Origin: Terebella lapidaria
Lineage: Eukaryota; Annelida; Polychaeta; Terebellida; Terebellidae
Direction of reading: 5' to 3'
Assembly (NCBI GenBank): GCA_949152475.1
Contig: OX424564.1
Location: 29,696,165 to 29,760,164 of the forward strand
Length of the DNA: 64,000 nt
This document shows, one piece after another, positions 58,531 to 64,000 of the stretch. The translations under genes were made by a program, and so were the position numbers. A model generated the notes under the pieces. It was given only the letters and a program-made list of their open reading frames with translations. It searched no databases and was not told the origin of the DNA. Position 1 is the first letter of the stretch; each line of letters opens with the position of its first letter.

Positions 58531-61500
58531 ATTGTGCACATGCGGCGCTTGTGAGCATATCTTCTGTTATTTGCGATTTCCCTGTATGACTCACAGGGCC
58601 TCATTGCTTTACCGTGTCGCAAGATTTTTCAAATGCTAAAACACATCAGAACAAAACTTCCGTATCAAACAGATTCCCAACACATGAATGATGAACGAGA
58701 CATTCGTGGTTTCCTTGCTGCCCTATTAAGGAATCGAAGTAGTATAAAACTTTAACAAACACGTCCTTCTTTGATTCCCATACTCCGAAGGCGTGAAATA
58801 TAGTTCTTATTTGGTGATGATTAAAAAGGAAGTGACTTGCGTTATAATTGAACTCAGTACACTTAGGTACACTCGCTAAGATAAATAGGCGCATGATTAT
58901 GGCATTTAATTTGTCGCATTTTCACTCAAGTTTCACGTTCTCATTTCATGGCATAATTCGACAGCTTTGTTAACAGGGACGTACATTTCTTATTTTTTAT
59001 TCAATAAAACAGAAGTGTCGGTTCATTCGTCATAGATACTAAATACTATGACTTATACAGGCATGGAAGGCAAAACCAAACACCGCTTATGACAAAGGAT
59101 CACTCCAATATAAATGTATGAACCTGTCGCCGGGAACGTTAAAATTAATGCACAAAAGCAAAAAAGAAGCACTATCAACGCGATATGGAATTATTACATG
59201 TGAGTCCTAAAATTCGGAGTCAATACAATATACTGAAAGAAAACAGCGATATGCTAGATTGATACTTACATACATACCATAACTTCTGGAACCATTTTTC
59301 TAAATTCAAAATACCAATCGATCCTAAAATAACGCAAAAATCTACATAATTACACGGTTGAATCTGCGGACCTGATTATAACCGATTGCATGGTGTCGTA
59401 TCTGCCTCTATTTATAATTTACATAAAATGCAATACAGTAATTGCAATAGGCCTACATCTGTCCGTCCGGGGGCTTTAGATTAAACGAATACAAACCAAC
59501 CGGTGCCCTCTTCATTATGCATGTCTTTTAGATTGCTTCCGACACCCCCATCCAACTGTAGTAGTGGAATCGCATTCTGCCTTGCAAATTGTGTGGCTTG
59601 TGAATTTTTTTTTCATTTTTTTTTCATCTTGGAAATCGCAGGATGACTGAATATCGTGACATTTGAGCGAGCTGACGTGTATTTTCCTAATGAGAAAGTC
59701 ACTTCATTACATACACTATACTTTTACCACTCCCGCTGCATTTACAACGATCATGCGTAAGGTTTTATTATGATAGAAATACCATTAGTCGTCATGTGCA
59801 CAAGACAGTGAAACTTTCTGACGTAACAGAAACTGAAGTTGCTTTCCATGCCATAAACATGATTGGTGATTTGATCAGACAAGTATGCGCATACAGTCAT
59901 GATTCAATTTGACTGATGTGTCGCTGCTTTTTGCATGAAGTCAGTCCAGCAGCCCAGATCACACCCCCTCCCTTTCCTCCGCATATTCCGCTGTCGAGAT
60001 AATTCCAGTCATAATTTCCAACTGTTATATTAGTAGATCCCAACAAATGGACGTGAATAACGTGTCAAACCATGTTGTATTTTTTATGTGGACACTATCA
60101 CCGGGGTCAGAAACCACCGGATGTACCAAAAGCAATTGACGGCACGATGTACAGCTATTTCACTAGCACAAAGATGTTGAAAATATTTGCACGCATAGTC
60201 AAGTTCAAATCAAAACGTGAAATGATTTTACCCCATGAATGTCATGAAAACTGTATAAAAACACATTTTTCACTAAATTTCCCAAAACTGGCAATCGATG
60301 TAAATGTTAGCCCCCCCAAGCCCCCCCCCCCCCCCCAAGTGGAAAATCAATGCCCATGGTACACACGACATGTACACTGTATGAAATATTGTGAATCGAT
60401 TCAGCCGACAAAACAATAAGAACAGGTTTTATAGTCATCGATAACATGATCTATATATATATATATGTACAAAGTGCTGTAATAATGTTATGTTTAGCAC
60501 ACATATATTGGAGAGTTTTGTAAATCCTTTTTGTCAATTATCATACTGGATAGCGATTCTTTGAATTCAAATAAATACATCCAATTGAAGTCGACTAGAA
60601 ACAAAAATTTACTTTAATATCGGATTGAGTGCGTTAGAAGAGACCTACAATAATCGTGTCCAAAATACATCTCAGCGATTTTGGTTCGTTGTAAAGTTAA
60701 TTTCAATATCACAAATCCCGCATTAGATATTCGGCTTACTTACATCTTTTGTAGTTCGATGACTTTGTTCTTGCTGGGCAATCCGATTGTTAATAAAATG
60801 AAAAAGGAACAATCACATATATTTCCTATTCACAGTTGCTTCACACAAGTTGTTGGACGTTCTCAGCTCCTCTCGTAGGTTACTCCGTGTTTTATTCCCA
60901 ACCAGATGGAGGAAAAGTTTCCCACAACTATTTATCCAATGGTAAACTTGGTTATCCGCCTGGTATTAGTAATAGCCATATCCCCGTAGGCTGGTCACTT
61001 CTGTTCCCTTCAAGTCAAGTCCTCTCCCCAATCGACCTCCTCCCACTTGCTTTACGCCGCAGGGAGATGACGAAAGCCAGAATGTAGAGCAAGAATCACC
61101 CCCTCTCTCCGATAAACAACCGCTCCCCCCGCCCGGATGCACTTGATGATCAATAACTAACGCCTCCCTCCAAAGGCGACACCCATTTGTGACGCCAACG
61201 ATATGATAGGTGCCATTCTACGGTCACCAAACCGGTGGCAGCAGAAACTCCATCGGACCAATACCATTTCCTGCTCATATCCCGTCTGGAAGTCTTCTAC
61301 CGTCGGGGGAAAGACCATCATATCTTGTGTGCCTGGGCGTGCAGCCATCGCTTGTCAACTTAGCGTTGTCATATTTTAGCGGGTGATGCTTACCAGAAAG
61401 AGGGCACTGAAGTTGGACAGTTACCGAAGATCTATTTACTGTCTCGATGTCCACTTAGGCTTGACATTGACCTGTGTTACTTTTCCCCATTATGTCTACT

Positions 61501-61834
61501 GGTTGTAACTGGAGTGGTAGGAAACATACCATGCTTCATCAAATATGCATACATCAGGAGAAACAATTGGATTTGTCGTTTTCGCGTTACAAATTGTTTG
61601 CCCAATTACATGTATCGTTCGCCATTATAGTTTGTGCGTGATGCATGAATTATGCTACCATATTCACCATCTTGGCAAGTCCGGAGTTTTGGAAATGCGA
61701 GTCCATAAAGCATGTCAATTCTTGCTTCACATGAGATATCCTCTATCAGGGAAACTTATTAGGGACCTTCACTTTTTTTAATTTATATTATTTTTTTTCT
61801 GAAGAATGATTTGCTCCCTGGGATAAAAAAAGAA
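58531..61834. other. no gene recognised; poly-C tract at 60,311-60,336
   Basis: AT-rich DNA with a run of 7 C, AAG, then 16 C at 60,311-60,336. The span 60,830-61,350 is clearly GC-richer and has a 63-codon - frame at 61,157-61,348, but without recognisable motifs or splice signals. Confidence 0.4.
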
Positions 61835-62200
61835 ACTGGGAACTAAATATTTGAAACCCGGAATCAAGTATTAAAACCTTGAATTGAGTGTTCAAACCTC
61901 GGAACAAATATTTAAACCTGAACATAAACCCGGAATTAAATATTAAAACCCGGCAACTAAATATTCAAACCGGGAAATAAATATTCAAACCCAGAAATAA
62001 ATATTCAAACTCGGAATTAAGTATTAAAACCGGGAATTAAATGTTAAAACCGGGAAACAAATATCCAAACCTGGAAATAAATGTTCAAACTGGGAAAAAA
62101 TATTGAAACCCGGAATTAAATATTCGAACCAGGAAATAAATTATTCAAACCTGGAATTACGTATCAAATATTTGATTCCCGGTTTGAAATATTTCCCAGT
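61835..62200. repeat. 21-bp minisatellite, about 16 copies, ending in a reversed unit
   Basis: The unit CCGGGAATTAAATATTCAAAC is repeated with a length wobble of 1-3 bases. The last about 35 bp (62,165-62,200, ATTTGATTCCCGGTTTGAA and then ATTTCCCAGTT) is the reverse complement of the unit. Confidence 0.88.
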
Positions 62201-62817
62201 TGCAAAAGTGAGTGAATAATTCTACAGAAAAAAAGTTATATCCTAAATTAAAAAAAAGATGAATATCCCTCGACTCTATAGAATTAACAAAAACAATTGC
62301 TTTTGAGAAACAATAGATGCAATTGAAGACAGAGGTTTCATCAACGTTAAATGTCGATGCTTTTGTATTGCAATAAACTGTTAGGAGTTTTGTATGGGTG
62401 AGATTTTAAAAAAAAACCCACAAATATTCGACTTTTTGTTGTTATTATTATTGTCATGTTTTTTTTTTTCAAATTTAGAAGTAGAGAAGCACATTTTCAA
62501 AACCAATTTAAGAGAGAAGTACGAACACTACTTATAACAAATACCAACGATTTTTGCATACATTCTGATAATGACAATGCTTCACAGTGTTTCATATTCT
62601 TGAAATTCTGTGAATCGTTTCCATAAATAAATAATGAAGAGCAAATAACTTTGATGATGGAGAAAGAAGTGTTGAATTTTCGGCCATCCTGATATATTTT
62701 TGATATTGGGACTTGTGTATCCCATAGTAAAGATTAGATGACGTGTTTGGGGCACGTAGCGAGAGTTTCAATTTGTTTGAAGCAGAAAAATTAAAACTTT
62801 ACCAGTCATCATTTGAG

Positions 62818-63262
62818 GACACTGTCAACATATTGATATATTATTAATACACAAATAGTCAGTTTGTGTAGGACATTGAAAACAGAGGCCCGTCTTAGAC
62901 AATCATTGCTAGTAAATGGGATTGGACCCTTGGCTAGATGGTCGTGGGAGTACAGTATATTGGTGTAAATAATTAATCATTTTCAGGAAGCACATGTCCT
63001 CAAACTAACTGACTAACTTTCGTGCACGCTGATGATGTCGATTGATTTCCCTTCAAGCGAAAACAATCCACGTACATATTTATCAGTCTCAACAGTCGGT
63101 ATTTAAGGTAAATCGCACGGAAAATTGTCACGTGGGCACCGACGTCATCGAACAAAGCATTATAATAGTTCATACAAATAGTGGGGGCATTCCCTTTGGA
63201 TGGATAATAGTAGTCTATACTGGCCTAAGAGGGCATGACAATTTTGGACTGAGCGTGACAAT
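62818..63262 (-). repeat. inverted homologue of 12,670-13,115
   Basis: Reverse-oriented partner of the segment near the left side. CACGTG (63,129) and GACGTCA (63,141) keep nearly the same spacing as in the other copy. Confidence 0.75.
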
Positions 63263-64000
63263 TTGTCATCTACAAACGAGAATAATCTTGAATAATGCAA
63301 AGAAATATTGGTATTTGTATGTACGTTGGATGGTGTAGATTGATGGCACGCATGACAGTCTGAAAGTCGGATGCCGTGCATTGTTCGAAAACAAACATTC
63401 ATATATTATAACAATTCTCGGAGGCTATCACTTTCCACACATCAAAATTGTTTGCCTTTGAAGGTATTACACCTCCTGAGAAATTGTGCCTAACTCAAAC
63501 TACAGCTTTTCACATCTTCCACAATTTTTATCTTCTCATGAAACGCCACTTCCATTGTCACCTGCACTCTACTGTACGTATGGTTTAGTGGTACGATATG
63601 AAGCATGGCATGGAGATTTTACAGAACCGATTTATCTTGATTCCTTCTTGAGATATACGTGTTTCAGTCCCTAAAAAAACATCATAAAATTTGACTCATC
63701 CTTAAATCTTATAATCAGTATTCATGACATCGACAAGTAAAGTTGTTTTATTGAACTACTTACAAAACATTACTGCAAAACAGTACAAAAAATTACTGCA
63801 ACTTTCATTGATTTTATCAGGACAACTTTGGAGATATTTGATGGTCACAATAAATTTTCGAAAATGATTGTTAAAAACTTCGAAGCTTCCTGGTAACCAT
63901 CTCAGTTGGTAAAGCCCCTAGCAACCAAATAATAGGTAACTATAGGCTTGATTCTTCATTCACACGAACTTCACCGAGTGCTACCAAAACGATCCCTCGG
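63263..64000. other. no gene recognised
   Basis: Only short frames, with no repeat or splice evidence I can support. Confidence 0.45.

Noticed and set aside
60072-60419. 115-codon frame with a proline run
   Set aside because: The prolines come from a poly-C tract and the start is non-ATG. No family signal.
61157-61348. GC-rich 63-codon - frame as an exon
   Set aside because: No acceptor or donor in phase and no recognisable domain. Kept only as a composition note.

Overview
The window looks like AT-rich, repeat-dense intergenic DNA from an animal nucleus, most likely a marine invertebrate. The signs are spliced coding exons, LINE and Penelope-like reverse transcriptases, tRNA-headed SINEs, many foldback or MITE-like elements and several minisatellites. 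No operons, ribosome binding sites or bacterial genes are visible. I cannot name the species or phylum from sequence alone.

Layout. 1-1,252 is a 36-bp minisatellite that runs off the left edge. 2.0-3.5 kb holds a foldback element and a diverged repeat family. 5.1-8.3 kb is the apparent 3'-terminal exon of a + strand host gene, split by a 5'-truncated LINE (about 2.5 kb) with a 4-bp target-site duplication. 8.7-9.2 kb is a 131-bp tandem repeat. 10.63-10.83 kb is a terminal exon of a - strand gene. 12.7-13.1 kb has an inverted homologue at 62.8-63.3 kb. 15.36-15.73 kb is an exact 185-bp tandem duplication.

From about 16.4 to 58.5 kb the window is built from many copies of one locus, of order 6-9 kb per unit. 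Copies on the left are old and heavily eroded. Copies between 39 and 58 kb are recent, and parts are nearly identical. The unit carries a small - strand gene with two coding exons. It encodes a predicted 136-residue secreted precursor with a signal peptide, an EGF-like cysteine cluster and flanking dibasic sites. Two copies look whole (45,614-47,049 and 54,529-55,965). In the second exon they differ at six positions, all synonymous, which suggests selection on the protein. At least three other copies are decayed or have lost exons.

This amplified locus has been a target for mobile DNA: a TTAA-flanked MITE with visible empty sites, Penelope-like reverse transcriptase fragments sharing one 3' end, co-amplified SINEs, a 1.5-kb element with 280-bp inverted repeats, and several palindromic elements. 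At 26.5-27.3 kb a 134-bp satellite carries clustered nuclear-receptor half-sites (AGGTCA) in each unit. The right end (58.5-64 kb) has no gene I can support, apart from a 21-bp minisatellite at 61.8-62.2 kb and the inverted homologue of the 12.7-kb segment.
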